Assembly (NCBI GenBank): GCA_027563935.2
Contig: CM050454.1
Span: forward strand, 2,154,501 to 2,218,500
Reading direction: 5' to 3'
Length of the DNA stretch: 64,000 nt
Origin: Costus lasius
Lineage: Eukaryota > Streptophyta > Magnoliopsida > Zingiberales > Costaceae
Every line of letters starts with the position of its first letter. Position 1 is the stretch's first letter. The notes under the pieces are model-generated. The model was not told the DNA's origin. It saw only the letters and a list, made by a program, of their open reading frames with translations, and ran no database searches. The position numbers and the translations under genes were made by a program. This document shows, piece after piece, positions 1 through 12,952 of the stretch.

Positions 1-142
1 TACAAATTATTAAGTTTTCTTAACTTATCAATCTCATAAGTTCCAACTTCCAATATCACCATAAGTATTAGGAAAATAAAATTCTATCACCTCCATTTTA
101 TACCTCGGATACTTGATAACTTCCACATATAACACTATGGAT

Positions 143-205
143 AATCTTTCAATATTTCTCAAACATGTATATATATATATAATCTTTCAATATTTCTCAA
201 ACATG
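143..205. repeat. 25-bp direct repeat flanking a short TA run
   Basis: The same 25-bp sequence, beginning aatctttcaatatttctc, occurs at 143-167 and 181-205 with a (TA)n stretch between. It lies just upstream of a larger direct repeat. Confidence 0.85.
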
Positions 206-210
206 GACCC

Positions 211-720
211 TTCTATACTTATTGTTTGGGACCAGTTTTTTAAACCTTGCTTAGATCTATGGTTAGATGTCCTAGCTTGTTCATTGACAACTTTGCCCAA
301 ATTTTGATAGGCTGAACATTTCATATGTTGATAGATTGAAAATTAGGATTTAGGTGAATGAATATTAGAGTCATTGCTATCTAAGCTTCTTTTACATTAT
401 GTTTTCTTTAATAGAACATTTTTCCTAGTTAATTAATTTTTCGACGAGTATGATCGGTGCTGTGTATTATTATGGACCAGTAACGATCTATACCGTTTCT
501 ATACTTACTGCTCGGGACCGGTTCTTTAAACCTTGCTTATGTCTACGGTTAGATGTCCTAGCTTGTACATTGACAACTTTGCCCAATTCTTGATAGGCTG
601 AACATTTTATATGTTGATAGGTTGAAAATTAGGATTTAGGTGATTGAATATTAGAGTCATTGCTATCTAAGCTTCTTTTACATTATGCTTTCTTTAATAG
701 AACATTTTTCCTAGTTAATT
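211..720. repeat. Direct duplication, two 224-bp units
   Basis: Positions 211-434 and 497-720 are the same sequence with scattered substitutions, separated by 62 bp. Both run from ttctatactt to ctagttaatt without length change. Neither copy has a recognisable coding sequence, and they are probably intronic or 5' flanking DNA of the PHD/Myb gene downstream. A local duplication explains them. No terminal inverted repeat was seen. Confidence 0.85.
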
Positions 721-1540
721 GATGTTTTTTTTTTGCATCTACCAATATTATTTATGCGGAACTGTACTTACTAGACATGCCTTATTCAGTTAGTTAACCT
801 TAGAAGCCCACGCATGTTCTTTATGAGTAGCTATGAGGCCTTGTGAAATCCATGCCAATCATCTGGTGACCTTAAACTTATGACAAATTACGCTAGTCTT
901 TTTATAACCTGATAAGAAATGGCAAAAATGCACTGTTCCTATTAACCAATAGAGTGAATGAATGCAATTCTAGGGGCACATAGAAGAACCAAGCAACACT
1001 GATTCGCATTTCTGTGAACCAATCTTGTTTCTCTGTCCATCTTTTTCAAAACTTGATAAATTATTGAATGATATGAGGTTCTTATTCATCAAGAAAGAAC
1101 ATCTATAACTGACTTATTTAAGGTTGCAAAAGTCGACTTCATGGTTGGAGCCTCATGCATTAGGCTGTTTTATTCTTTATGATTTACTTTTTGCATGGAT
1201 CCTTGGTTTACTTACCTTATCTATGATGCTGGATCCTCTTACACTTCAAAAATTTGCAATTAAACTTCTACGTTTTAATAATACTAATCTAAATTCGAGG
1301 TTGCTTCTCATTGCAATAAACCTGCTATATAGTGTGTGATTTTATAATTTGAAAATTATTGAGCATATATTCAGTATGTTGTTCTAACACGTCCTCCTGT
1401 AGTCTTAACATCAGGGGCATGCATATTCATTGCTGTTAACATGCAAAATTATATATTCTTCCTATTCTTTCTGCATGATTCTACACTAATAAATACAGAT
1501 GTTAGAATTGCATCTTTATGTTTTTATTCCACTGTTGCAG
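721..1540. other. Non-coding DNA before the first recognisable PHD exon
   Basis: AT-rich sequence with no convincing exon. It ends in a polypyrimidine tract and AG acceptor at 1539-1540, so at least its 3' part is intron. A 71-codon open frame at 1124-1339 shows no family signature and I do not call it a gene. Confidence 0.6.
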
Positions 1541-3075
1541 CATTGCTCTGCATGTGGTTGTGTTAATGTAAATGATAATCTGCTGGTGTGTCGTAGCTGT
1601 TCTGGAAGCTATCATCTGCGGTGCATTGACACTCTTGCTGAGGTTTACAACTAGTATTCACAGTTTTCTTAATATACTATTTTTTTTCATCTAGGCCTGA
1701 TGTTTTGGTCCTTTGTTATATTTAGGATCTTCCTGAAGAAAGGTGGCTATGCGTAGCATGCACTAAAAGATGTGATATTGAAGTATCTCGACAGAATGAA
1801 TCTCATTCTGGCAAAATAATTGATAATAAAATTGTTGGGGAGTCTTCAATGGTTTCAAAGCAGAACCCTCTAACAGTGTTGTTGAATTCAAGATCATCTG
1901 AAGGCAAGTGTCTAGAGAGGAGGCCCTTCCCAATAGATCCAACCATTAAGAACACAAATACTGTTGTGTCCTCAAGTAATATGGATACAGATTTTGGATC
2001 TGTATGCGGAGTTTTAGAAGAAACTTCAAGGTGTCAATCAGCAAATTTGGAGAAAGAGGGAAGAACAAGTGCCATAAATCTGGATAGTCAATCTGAAAGG
2101 AATACTGTTTCCAGATTTTTGGAGGATTGTGTCTTCTTGGTTGGTGGCTCAGATAAAAGGAATGATTTAATGCTGCAAGACGACATTCCAAAAGAGAAAG
2201 CCAATACTTCCTTGATTACGTTTCATCGAAGAGTGAAGAAGAAACCAAGTGTTGCAGCAGGGCCAATCACCAAAAATGAGAGGGTTGAAGATCAGCACAG
2301 TTCAATGGTGGCCGCTAGCAGCCATGAAATAGGAGACAGTTGCTGCACATGTGAAGGTTCGACAGCACTAATAGAAGCAGCTGGACCTAGCCGATTGCCC
2401 ATAATTCAACAGGACGTGGGTGTACTTTGACCTTCATTAAATGCCGTAAATTTTTTATCTGACATGAACCAAAACTGATTATCGTAGCTTTTTGAAAGTC
2501 TTATTCCTGTATCATTTAGCTGCTAGTATCTGTAACACTTTTAGCATCTAGTTATTGAGAATAAGAGTTAAGTACTTGTGCATACTTGCAAATTAAGATT
2601 GGAAGACATCAACAACCACCAAATCTTTGAGATTCTTTGCACAACAAACTGATTTTTATTTTTTCTTTTTTTTTATATTGGGGGGGGGGGGGGGGGGGAT
2701 ATTTTGAGTATAATACACAAAAGAACTTAAAAAAAAAAGTCTTCGTATGTTGGTAATGTTTCTTAAACGAGTGTTGTGCTAAGCTTTTAATGAGAATAGG
2801 AGGTAACATATATACTTGTGAATTAAGATTTCGTACAATACAAAAATTCAAATATTGGAATTTCTCCTCTACATAAATTTGAAAGGGAAAGGATTGTGAA
2901 ACTAGAAGAATAAATAATATATTGAATATTCATAATCTTTCTCAAATTTACTTCTATAATCTTGTCAAATTCTTGATATTGTGAGCATAGTATTAAAAAT
3001 TAGTACACATATCGATCTGACATTGTACCTATATCGGTACAAGGTTGGAACCATATATATAAATGTATGTGTGTG

Positions 3076-3123
<48 letters not shown>

Positions 3124-6100
3124 GCACTGCTTAGTACCATATGTCAGTATGACACTCAAGTATGGATGGGTACTTAAAACCTTAATTGTGGATTTGAATA
3201 AATCATTGAGAATGTGTTAATGTTAAGCTTTTGTTGAATGGAAGTGCACGATAATTAATGTAATATGGAAAATATATATATTATAAGGTACAATATCACA
3301 ACCTCCCATACTTGTCCCCTTAATCATGCGTACTTAATAGACATGGGTACATAGCACATCATGAATATATTACTCTCTCCTAGTATTATAACATTACTCA
3401 TAAGTTTCATTCCATTCGATGAAAAGATCTTCAAGTCCAGTTTTCTCCGAAAAAACAAATCATAGTGCTTTAATCTTTCTCTATGCATCTAAAATTACTT
3501 GCTATCACACAAGGTTGGCTGTGAGCATTGGTAGCACCAGCTTGCTTGCATGTTTTTGCCTATATATATGATAAATTGTTGCATTGGTTAACAATTTCAT
3601 CATGATGATAATATCATTTCCTATAAGATCAGAGGTAATCCACAATGCAATTATAGATCATTCATCTTCAGCATAACACAAGTGAGCGTATACTATAAAC
3701 TTCCACATCTTGGCCAAATCAGTGCATGTAAAAAAGAAGTGTTCAATGTTTTCATCTTCTTACATAATAGGCATCTTCAGTTATTGCATATTCTCCATTT
3801 GTATAATCCATCATTACAAGTGGGTACTTTTTTAGAAATAACATTCATGTGAAGAATGAAAATGCAGGATATGCCCTTATACTATTCTATACAAGTCCAC
3901 ATTACCTTGGTTGTTCAAAGTTGAATGACTTGATAAGTTGATTTTTGGAGAGAATTCTCTTGAGGCATCATGAATATGCCTTACTTCATCTGATTCCATC
4001 TCTCGATGGATAGTAATTTTACATATATTTCAATACATCTAAATTGCAGAAGTGGGCTTTTTGGTAGGATATATCATTTCCCTTTTCAAATAAAGTTTAA
4101 GATGAATGATTGTCTATTCGGTAAAGTCTTCCACTAAGTCATACAAAATACCCTTTGGATGCTAATGGCTCAACTATATTCTAATTTTCAATGCACCATA
4201 AGCAAGACTGAGGTGTCGCCTAAGTCCATCTAGAGTTCTCCCTAAAACATCCATTCAATATTCACTTCACCCATAAGTGATTCTTGCTATTATATTCTAT
4301 ATATCTCAATAGGCATCCCTTGTTCAACTAGTTGATTTTACAAAGTCTTAGGTCATCCTCTTCATGAGTAATTGTAATTTTATTTCATGGGACCCCTGTG
4401 AAATCCATGCCCATAACTCCTTACACTTTAAAAAACATGACATAAGCTGCTCTAGTCTCTTGCTATCAAAATGAAAAAGATGTACTTTGGAACGTGATAG
4501 TTCCCAAAAAAAATAGAGCCAATAATTTTGATTCTACTGGCTTAGGTAAGAGCGTAAGTTTGCAATTTGAGATCCTTTTAGAGATGGGTTTTAATGAGTG
4601 CAATACAATTTACATATGAGGTCTATTTAGAGTCCAAATGAATATCCAATTAGCTTATAGCGGGATGCTTATTTGCTACAAAGGGTGGATGTGATCTCTT
4701 TACGCTAGTGTTTGGCACAAGCAACCACAAATATTTATGATTTTGGTCTGATTTATCTGCAATCCTAGATTGTCTAAGAATTTAATTTGTATTATGTTGA
4801 TTGGTAGGATAGTTTCTGCATCTACACTAGCAATAATAAATACATCCCAAATCTTAAGCTAAAATTTACAGGGACTTGTGAAAAAAATTCCTAGGAAGTG
4901 ACCTTTTATAGGAATTTTAGGCTAAGCACATTCTTACTGTTCCTGCCATTGTGCTTGGAGAAGTTTTCTGAACTGTTCTGGCATTTGCACACTTAAGCTC
5001 CATAGTATGCATTTTATGAACATGTGATATGATACTGCAATTTGCAACTGTTGATTGCTCTGATTTGTTCCATCTTCTATATTAGGTTGACTTGATATAA
5101 GCTTATCTCCTATGTGTATACATCCAAACGATGAAAAACAGTTTTCTGGCTGCTGACAATCTAACATTAAGAACTTAAATCTTTTCCTAAAATCAAATAT
5201 TATGGTTAGATCTATAGAGTGGTGTCTAAGGTTCGCTATCAAGTCAGTATAGTCTATATGATAATTCTTTGTGGTTGGTGTTTATGTTTCTGTTTCTGTT
5301 TTCCAATCCCATCTATTCTTACTCGGATCTCTTTATGGCATCTTTTTGTCTATTTCAGCTGAGAGCATTTTACTTGTCTCTACATTATCTATCTATTGCA
5401 ACGAATAAGATGATATTTTATGTGCTTGCTGATTGGACCTTTGGAAGTCTATGTGAATATTGGAAGACTATTTAATCTATAGTTTGTCAAAGGTTTTTCA
5501 GAAGAGAAAATTAATACATCATTTCTTCGTGGTCTATAAAAGCCTTTGAATCTGTGCTGAAATATATCTTGTTACTAATCCTTTTGGAACATGCTGGATA
5601 GATGCATAATGTCAAAGAACTTGCTGGGCTTGACGGTATGCTTGCTGGACAAGGGTAAATTTTCTGTGCTTGGTATATCTTTTTCTTTTGTGTCAGTTTC
5701 AAATTAAATAGCTGCTTTCGTTAACAGACCTACAGATGAACATAAAAAACAATGTCTACAGAGTTCATACGACACTTCTCAGAATGCAAACCCTTTACAA
5801 TCCTCGGAACATGGTCTTCAATGTCAATTGTACAAATCAGTTGCCCCACCTACAAGTGATGCGGCTAAAGACCCTGCATTACTGCTCATTAGCAAACTAT
5901 CAGGAATGGTTAGCAATGACACATCCATGCGAGAAGAAAAAGGAAATAAATTAGTCTCTGCGGAGAGAGGGTTTGATGTTGTGATTCGTGAGAACCTTGT
6001 GGAATCACAAAGTTCATCATCCCAAAATATTGCACCAGTTACTGTGAATGAAGAAACTGATGGAAACGCCAAATCCTCGCAATTGCCAGAAAAACTTGAT

Positions 6101-9100
6101 AATATATTGAAGGAGCCTGAAGAGGGTACCATTACATTTAGTCAAATGGATAAATGCAGAACCAATTGCAGAATAGTAACAAATGAAAGCACACCCTTTG
6201 GAAATGCTATCAACTTATCTGCAAATGTTCTACTCAATCAAGCGGTAAGATATGCAGCAGACTGTTTATTTTCTTAATTTGTTAATCTCTTTCATATTTT
6301 TTTGACTTTGGAACAATAGAACTCTTAGATCCGATATAATTATCGTGCACTCAACTCTAACGTAGAATATATATATTTCATGTACTTAGCTTCTTGTTGT
6401 AGGAAGTGGTCATGTGCTTTGACACGACATCATCTCATACAAAGCGGCTATCACCTTTAATATTTTTATTTTCTCATGAAAAATAAGATTATCAGAAATA
6501 TTATTTGCAGACTGATTATTCAACTGCACAGTAGTAAACATAGAACAAAAAGTTCAAAGTTAGTTAGGAGATTGAAGAGTCACGTCATGTCACAAGTAAT
6601 GGTGTGCGATTGGCCTGTATTCTACTTGGATCATTTCACCAAACCTTAGTTCTTTCTTAAAAAGTTTCCACTAATGTAGGTGCAAAATTATAAAATCGAC
6701 CTTCAATCAAAGATATATCTCGTGTAATACCCCGAGTATAGTCCCACATTACAAGTGGGAGAAATCATTATATGGTATATATGACGTAGTGGGCTTGCTA
6801 TTGTTAACTTGGGCTTAAGCATTTTAATAAATTGGGCTACGTTGTAAATTGGCTCGCTTACTAAGCGGGTCATAATAAATGGTATCAGAGCAAAACTTAG
6901 TGAGGGTCATAATAAATAGTTTGTAACTCAATGGTTAAAGGGTCATGACTCGTGAGGGTCATGGACAGGGGTCGAATCCCGCTGCAGACGTGAATTGTTT
7001 GGGGTAACGGGGATCCAAACCGGGATTCGTGAGGTCGGAGGGACCTAGCCCGCTGGGCCTGGACCTGTTACGGGTGTGGTGGCCCTAACAAAAAATTTGT
7101 GTGGAATAAACCTGCCGGGATTTGGGCTCCCCTAGGCCTGGCTTCGTTGTGGCTGGTTAAACCGTGTTAGATCTAACCATGTTAGATGCACCGTATGAGG
7201 CAAACACGGGTCACCTTTTCTAAAGTCTCTTCAGTTATGAGTTTGCAATCTGGAATTAATGGGCCAAATCTCAAAGATTTAGATCAGTCTCTAGCAACTT
7301 TCTCAATATGCAAACTTCAGATGCCTTACAAGTTAAAGTTGAGTCACACACAAGTAAGCATTTCCGTACTCCAGGTGAGAACGAGCGATCATTGCTTACG
7401 TTCCTAAAAGCTACATTGTGAGGGGAAAAAGAAACATGACAGTTTAATGAGGTTTATGTGATCTAATAGGCAAAAGATTTGCAAGAAACTATGGAGCTTA
7501 TAAGCGAAGTGATGCCGAGGCGTGTGGAGGTGGAGTGTCTAGGGCTATATCCTGCTTGGACACCACGTTGAGGCCCTAGAAGAGAAAAATATTCTGCGTT
7601 TGAAAAAAGAGCAGTATATACGCAATTATTATGCGTATATAATGGAGAATCGGATAACAAACTTAATAAAACCAAATCTGCCATTCTGTATTCTAATCCA
7701 AACATCCAACAAAAGACATTTAGTTGTCAAATATCAATGTTCTTAATTTGTCATTCCTCTGAAATGCACAGGGCAAAATGTATGCTGCCAGTGTTGTATA
7801 ATAAATCTTTCTTTTTAATTAATATATTATTTTTTTTATAAAATAAGTGATTGTTACTTCTCTGCAGGATATGTCTAAAGAGAGCACAAATTGTATATCT
7901 AGATTAGAGGAAAGGATCGTAGTTAATAATTCAACATGTGGAAATAAACAGCACAACTGGGCATCAAACAACTCTATGTATACTGATTTCCTTGAACTTT
8001 CTAGTCGACTGGATTCTGAAATGCATGAAGTTTCTGTAGATGGCTTACAATCAATACCATTGGATTTATGTCTTAGGGATACGGTTGAAAGATACATTAG
8101 TCAACCTAGAGAAGACAGCAAGGGTGAAGTTTCCGCTGTATCCCAAGAAAAGCTAGTGCATGATAATGGTTTGATTGGCTTACAATTGCTAAAAGGACGC
8201 ACTTTGTTTGACAAGCTTCAGAGGTTTTCTCCTGAGTGGTCAGAAGAAGAACTAGATTGCCTTTGGATTGGTGTAAGAAGACATGGGTTGAGGAACTGGA
8301 GTAATATCTTGACGGATCCAAAGTTATCCTTTTCAGAATCAAGAGTTGCGGAAGACTTGGCTGTGCAATGGGATAGAGAACAGATAAAGCTTCTTAGTGG
8401 TACACTCTCTCAGCCAGTAAGAGCAAGATCAAATCTTTCAGTACCTCATGAAACAGCTGTCTCTTTCTGGGCAAACAAAGCATCTGGTAGTTTGTGTAAT
8501 GAGAAAGTTGTTTCATCGTACATGGAATTTCCAACGCAAAGACTAGAAACTAAACTTTCTCTTGGCGGTGTGTATGCTCAGAGCGAGAAAAATGCCAAGA
8601 GAAATTTGCCCTATTTATCTGATTTGTCTGTGCACAATTCTCTTGCACCTAAAAGTTCTACTGCAAATCCTTTTCTAGCAAGCAACCTGATAGGTTTCAC
8701 TAATCCAACCCAACATCATAATACTGTTAAAAAAAGATATGCCAGATATGATTGTGAATCATCGACATCACCTCAAAAATCATTTGAAAATGTAGTTCCT
8801 GAGCAAAGATCTGCATATAGTAGTCTCCCTCATTGGCTCAAAGAAGTGTTTTCTATGCCTCAAAGGAAAAATAGTTTGCCATTGTCCTCTGGAGTCGCAA
8901 GCTTAAATTCTGCTAGTATGGTCAATACTGATGAACGAGTTGCTCTTTTTTCTAGTGTTGGTGATCTACCTGTTTCTCCTAAAGATTCACGTGGACGTGG
9001 AATATTGAAGAGGAAGAGTGTGGTCTATAGGGAGAATGCTGCTGATGTTAAGACGTCTGAGAATTCAGTATCATTGGAAAATCCATCTTTGCGGAAGAGA

Positions 9101-9292
9101 TTTTCCTTGCTCCCAGATCTAGGATTAACTCTGAAACCTACATCCATTGATCGATGTTCTGGACCAAGTGAAAAGATATTAGATTTAAATAACATGACTT
9201 CTGATCCCATTGGGCCAAGTGATTTGGTTGTTATAGACAGTGATGCCTCTTCAGAGGAAACCATATCAGATGATCAAGGCAATAGGCGGTAG
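1541..9292 (+). CDS. PHD-finger and Myb/SANT-like nuclear protein (CHR4/CHD3-related type), 5' end unresolved
   Basis: Exons read by eye: 1541-1642, 1726-2415, 5602-5654, 5728-6244, about 7235-7353 and 7868-9292 (stop TAG). The first two encode a C4HC3 PHD finger (HCSACG, VCRSC, YHLRC, then WLCVAC). The last encodes a SANT/Myb-like stretch (SPEWSEEELDCLWIGVRRHG, then NWSNIL) near residue 125 of that exon. PHD fingers commonly bind histone H3 tails, and this SANT stretch resembles the C-terminal part of plant CHR4-type CHD3 remodellers. No chromodomain or helicase exon was found between them. The terminal exon also has LGLTL and LDLNN, which resemble EAR repression motifs, and an acidic-flanked VVIDSD resembling a SUMO-interacting motif. 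Phases agree at every junction except 6244/7235, so an exon is missed there or the model is wrong. The start codon lies upstream and was not identified. The chromatin role is inferred. Confidence 0.75.
2680..2698. repeat. Poly-G tract (19 G)
   Basis: An uninterrupted run of G follows a T-rich stretch in the large intron 2416-5601. It could form a quadruplex, and its length is prone to assembly error. Confidence 0.9.
3079..3118. repeat. (AT)20 microsatellite
   Basis: An uninterrupted AT dinucleotide run, preceded by a short GT run, inside the large intron of the PHD/Myb gene. Confidence 0.95.
3650..3870 (-). mobile_element. LINE (non-LTR retrotransposon) remnant, zf-RVT region, antisense in an intron
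   Basis: The reverse strand reads as the zinc-binding tail of plant LINE reverse transcriptases. A VISKKVPTC stretch is followed by LYKWRICNN, a stop codon, RCLLC, and then EDENIEHFFFTC followed by LAKMW. The C..C, H, C spacing and the aromatic/AKxW context are typical of the zf-RVT domain. The internal stop shows decay. The rest of the intron (to 5601) is AT-rich, probably with more decayed LINE sequence, but I could not read a continuous frame. Confidence 0.7.
6723..7180 (+). mobile_element. LTR/TRIM-like fragment with a Met-tRNA primer site and a tRNA-like stretch
   Basis: The block starts TGTAATACCCCGAG, like many plant LTR ends. At 6880-6891 it has TGGTATCAGAGC, the standard primer-binding site matching initiator-Met tRNA. 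No second LTR or coding region was found, so it is a miniature or truncated element. At about 6920-6985, AACTCAATGGTTAAAG and GGTCGAATCCC resemble the A and B boxes of a tRNA-derived SINE head. The 13-mer ggtcataataaat occurs twice. The block sits between two exons of the PHD/Myb gene, exactly where the exon phases fail to match. Confidence 0.6.
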
Positions 9293-9874
9293 CAGCTCCT
9301 ATGAGAAATTGGCTTCAGTGTTGAGCATCTGTACAGAATTTTGATATGCTTGCACGTTATACGGGAAGTTGTTTATAAAGTTTTTTTGTTTTTTCTCTGT
9401 AAGTTCTGCTTTTGATGTTTGACCTATCAATTTCTTCACGAGATTTTCATCTTCCGGTTTGAGGCATCCACACTTGTCTATACTGTTTTAGTTCCCTTTT
9501 CAATATTGTAAGGTAATTAATTACCTATGCACTTGCAATTGCGGTCTATTCGTTGACTTTCTGTTCATTTCATTTCACGAAAGTACTCGTGACAGCCATG
9601 CATGAGAAGAGGAATATTTTTGTTCTTTATATCCTTATATATTTAACTATATTCTGCACCCATGATTTTAATCAAAGCTAGCTAACTCTTATGTAACTTT
9701 GAATTTCTGTGAACATGACATGTACCTGATTGTAATGCTGAGATTTCTTAGAACAATAATGTCAACTACTCATGAGTCATGACAACTTGCACCCTTGATT
9801 TCATTTACAGTTTTGAAACTTATTTGAGTATAACATAATATCTTAGTTTACAAAACCTGTTTGTAGATATTAAG

Positions 9875-10030
9875 CGACTTTCTAGAACAATATAATGTGC
9901 GAACAGAGCTTTGAAACAAGGCTTTCAATGACTGATGCAAGCAGAGAATTGAGACTTCTTAGAACAATATAATGTGCTAGCAGACAGCTTTCAAACGAGG
10001 ATTTCAATGTCTGATGCAATCATAGAATTG
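9875..10030. repeat. Tandem duplication, about 77-bp unit x2
   Basis: Two adjacent copies (9875-9951 and 9952-10030) share agaacaatataatgtgc, an inner tttcaatg and an agaattg end, with substitutions between them. Confidence 0.75.
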
Positions 10031-11270
10031 TTATCTTTATTATTTAGTAGTCCTATGATCCAGTCGTAAAGATGCTTTGTAATATTCTGTTGGTCCACTG
10101 TGATTCTCTTGTTTTTAGATGTAAAAGATTATTGTATGATTGATTAATCAATGAAAGAGTGCTTAATCTTGCTTTATTTATCAGATTCTTCTAATGCTCA
10201 TTTTATTTCCTTTTTGCTTTTAGCTATTTTAATATTTACATTTATAATGAATTTGAAAATATCTAAAATATGGCGCTGTGTTGCACTAGCTATTTTGACT
10301 AGCAAAGTTAAAAGAAGAATACAAAAACACAGCATGCTGGACGGTTCAGTTATTACTACGCTGATTTCATGGATGTTGAAGTTTGTGTTGTATTCATCAT
10401 TGTTTTACTTGATTTGATTAATTTGTTCCTACTAAACGACTTAGAATCGATGCATTTGACCAATTCTGATTTGTTGTAGTGTGTTTCTGTTGCAAAGTTT
10501 TCTCTCGTTGTGTTGTAAGTATGGTGGGTAATATACCATCTTTAAAGCCAAGCACACCAAGGGAAAATCACTGGTGACTTCTGCAAGCATCTTCTTCTTG
10601 TGCATCATGATATCTCTTTTGTATAATTTATTTACGTCTCTGTTTGATGACGAAAAAGAGCCATAGTTTTCTTAATCCCATTTGTTGTAGTTTGCATGGA
10701 AATATCTTGTAGACTATACCAAATAGTTGAAACCGCTTATCGTATTGGCGCCATGTGCAGGTTAGATGACATCACAACAGCAAATGAGACTGAGATTAGT
10801 GAAGAAATTTACAGATTTTTGGCTTTGATGATTAATTTATTGTTTGTTTTATTAATCTTATTTGAAACTCTTTAATTGTAATTTTAGATCTTGCACTTGA
10901 GTTTATAGTATCATTCTATTGATATGTTATTATGGGTACACCGTACACGTACATTCGGTTTTGAAATGTTAGATTATACATCGATAATTTCTTATCTGTT
11001 GGTTGTTTGGTCCACCTTTACTAAAAACTTTAGCTTAGATTTATTGTAATTATCATTAAATCATAAATTTTGGTCGATTGCATTTTGACTGATGCTAATT
11101 GGTTCTGTGAAATGTTGCCAATTCACGAAATGATACTGCAGGTTTGTGTAGGTGCAACGAGTGAATTTATCCCTCTGGTGGAGTAACAGGAGTTACAAGA
11201 GCAAGGACGATTTGAGGTGAGGTCAAGGTTGGTACTATTTGCTATGACCTAATTAACGATTATTACTCGT

Positions 11271-11332
11271 GAATTATAGCGATATAATTTGAAAGTTGCA
11301 TGTGAATTATAGCGATATAATTTGAAAGTTGC
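11271..11332. repeat. 30-bp direct repeat x2
   Basis: tgaattatagcgatataatt plus tgaaagttgc occurs at about 11271-11300 and again at about 11303-11332, nearly back to back. Confidence 0.8.
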
Positions 11333-12796
11333 TTGCCACTGTACTTTTTTTTTTTGCTCTACTGTACATGCCATTGTATTGCAAATATAGTTGACATCTT
11401 AATTGAGGGATTTCCTCATCTAACCTGGATCAGATAAAATTATGCTGGTACTTTCATTAATAATTTTCTTTAATCTAATGTTTCATTTGAAATCAAAATA
11501 TGGGGACTTTGCCCTCATAATTAACTCTTAACATATACAAAAAAAATTAATTTTCAAAGTCACAGCCTTGTGTTACGTAGGAAAAATTGGCTGCAATGAT
11601 TGAAAATGACCAGGAAGGCAGGAAAGAAAATTTCAATACCACCTGTGCGTGAAGAAAAAAATTGGGCAGGTCAAATACAACTTTTCTATTATGCTACTCT
11701 CATTTAGATTCTATTGAGAAAAAAAAAAAAAGAGAAATCAGCAAAATGATATATATTCTTATACATCCTTGTCAACGAAGAATACTTGTGCAAATGTAAG
11801 TCACATGTATAGTTTAAAGTAGTGTTCAACTTTTGCTTTGTTATCTTTTTGGCCTTTTCTCTAGAGAACCATCTCAAGCCTTCCATGTCTTTTCAAGGCC
11901 ATATGCCTTTTATTTTAACTTGTTAGACTAATGACTTTAGCAGGGTTCTCATTCTTTACTTGATTCAAATAAATAATACCAAGATGAACTATTTATATTA
12001 TTTAATGCTGGTGGGTTTCTTTAATTAACGCTATCAAGTTTTCTTCTGTAGGATTAAAATCCAGAAAAAAAATAATAGTATCTTTAGAGCCATTCTCTTA
12101 ATTTTTAGAATTTTATTTTTACTTCTAAAGAAATAAAAAATTTAGTTTTTCCCTTATAAAATTAACTCTTTTCCTTTGCCGGGCTCAATGGGTTAGCTTT
12201 CATAGTGCACATCGGGAGTATAATTTTTAGTGCGACTCTTTTCAAAAATTTAAGAAAACTATTTTGGCATTAAAAATATAGTGTGGTACATGAAAACATC
12301 CTGCACTATGAACCGAAAAAAATAGTCGATTTGATGTAGCTTCACATGGAAAAATTATAAAAACTGATTTTTTTTCCTTTTTTTAAAAAAATTATATGGT
12401 AATTGAATACTAACAATCTGGCCGTGTGCCCGTGTCACCCTCTAGAAACAAAAATATGCGTCAAAAGTCAAAAAGGTTCATTCTGAGAAATTTCTGGGAA
12501 TCGAATACGCATCGATTCCCGGTGTGGATTCGTACTTTGGCGCATACCTACCCTGGTTAGAGGGCCACGCGCCAGCTGGCATTGTCTTGTCTACCCTCTC
12601 ATACTACAAGAATATGCCCTTCTACCTCTTCTTTTATCAAGCACAAGTAGCTTTCGGACCCACTTGGCACCCTCCCTCACATTGCACCAGTTGATGGGGC
12701 TCATTTTCCTTCTCCAGGGAGAAAGCGTGTTGTATTAGGGTGCACCTGCGACGAAGTGCCACGCTGCGGTGATTTTCCCCACAATCTACTTTTGTT

Positions 12797-12806
12797 TATA
12801 TAAAAT
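12797..12806 (+). promoter_or_regulatory. Putative TATA box of the KAB1-like gene
   Basis: TATATAAAAT lies about 150 bp upstream of the ATG, before a CT-rich leader. Position and sequence fit a plant core promoter, but no transcript evidence is available. Confidence 0.5.
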
Positions 12807-12952
12807 AAAAATTGTGTCTCTTTTTTGTCGCTTTCCCTACAGAGAGGACGCTAGCAAGAGGCGCAACTCATCAGATCTCTCCCCACACGAACCAGTGAAT
12901 CACAATTCACAGGCACTGCGAGGCGGAAGGAGACGGAGGAGGTGAGTCCAAG

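Larger units (their letters stand above)
9293..12796. other. Intergenic: 3' flank of the PHD/Myb gene and 5' region of KAB1
   Basis: AT-rich DNA without a supported gene. The open frames at 10151-10417 and 11704-11886 are short and featureless. It holds two small tandem repeats, listed separately. The last 350 bp becomes more GC-rich toward the KAB1 promoter. Confidence 0.6.

Noticed and set aside
1124..1339. 71-codon frame as an upstream exon of the PHD gene
   Set aside because: No acceptor/donor pair in phase and no PHD-family similarity. It has hydrophobic, AT-driven composition.
6920..6990. Possible tRNA gene
   Set aside because: Only A- and B-box-like stretches are present and no full cloverleaf or acceptor stem could be drawn, so a tRNA-derived SINE piece is more likely.
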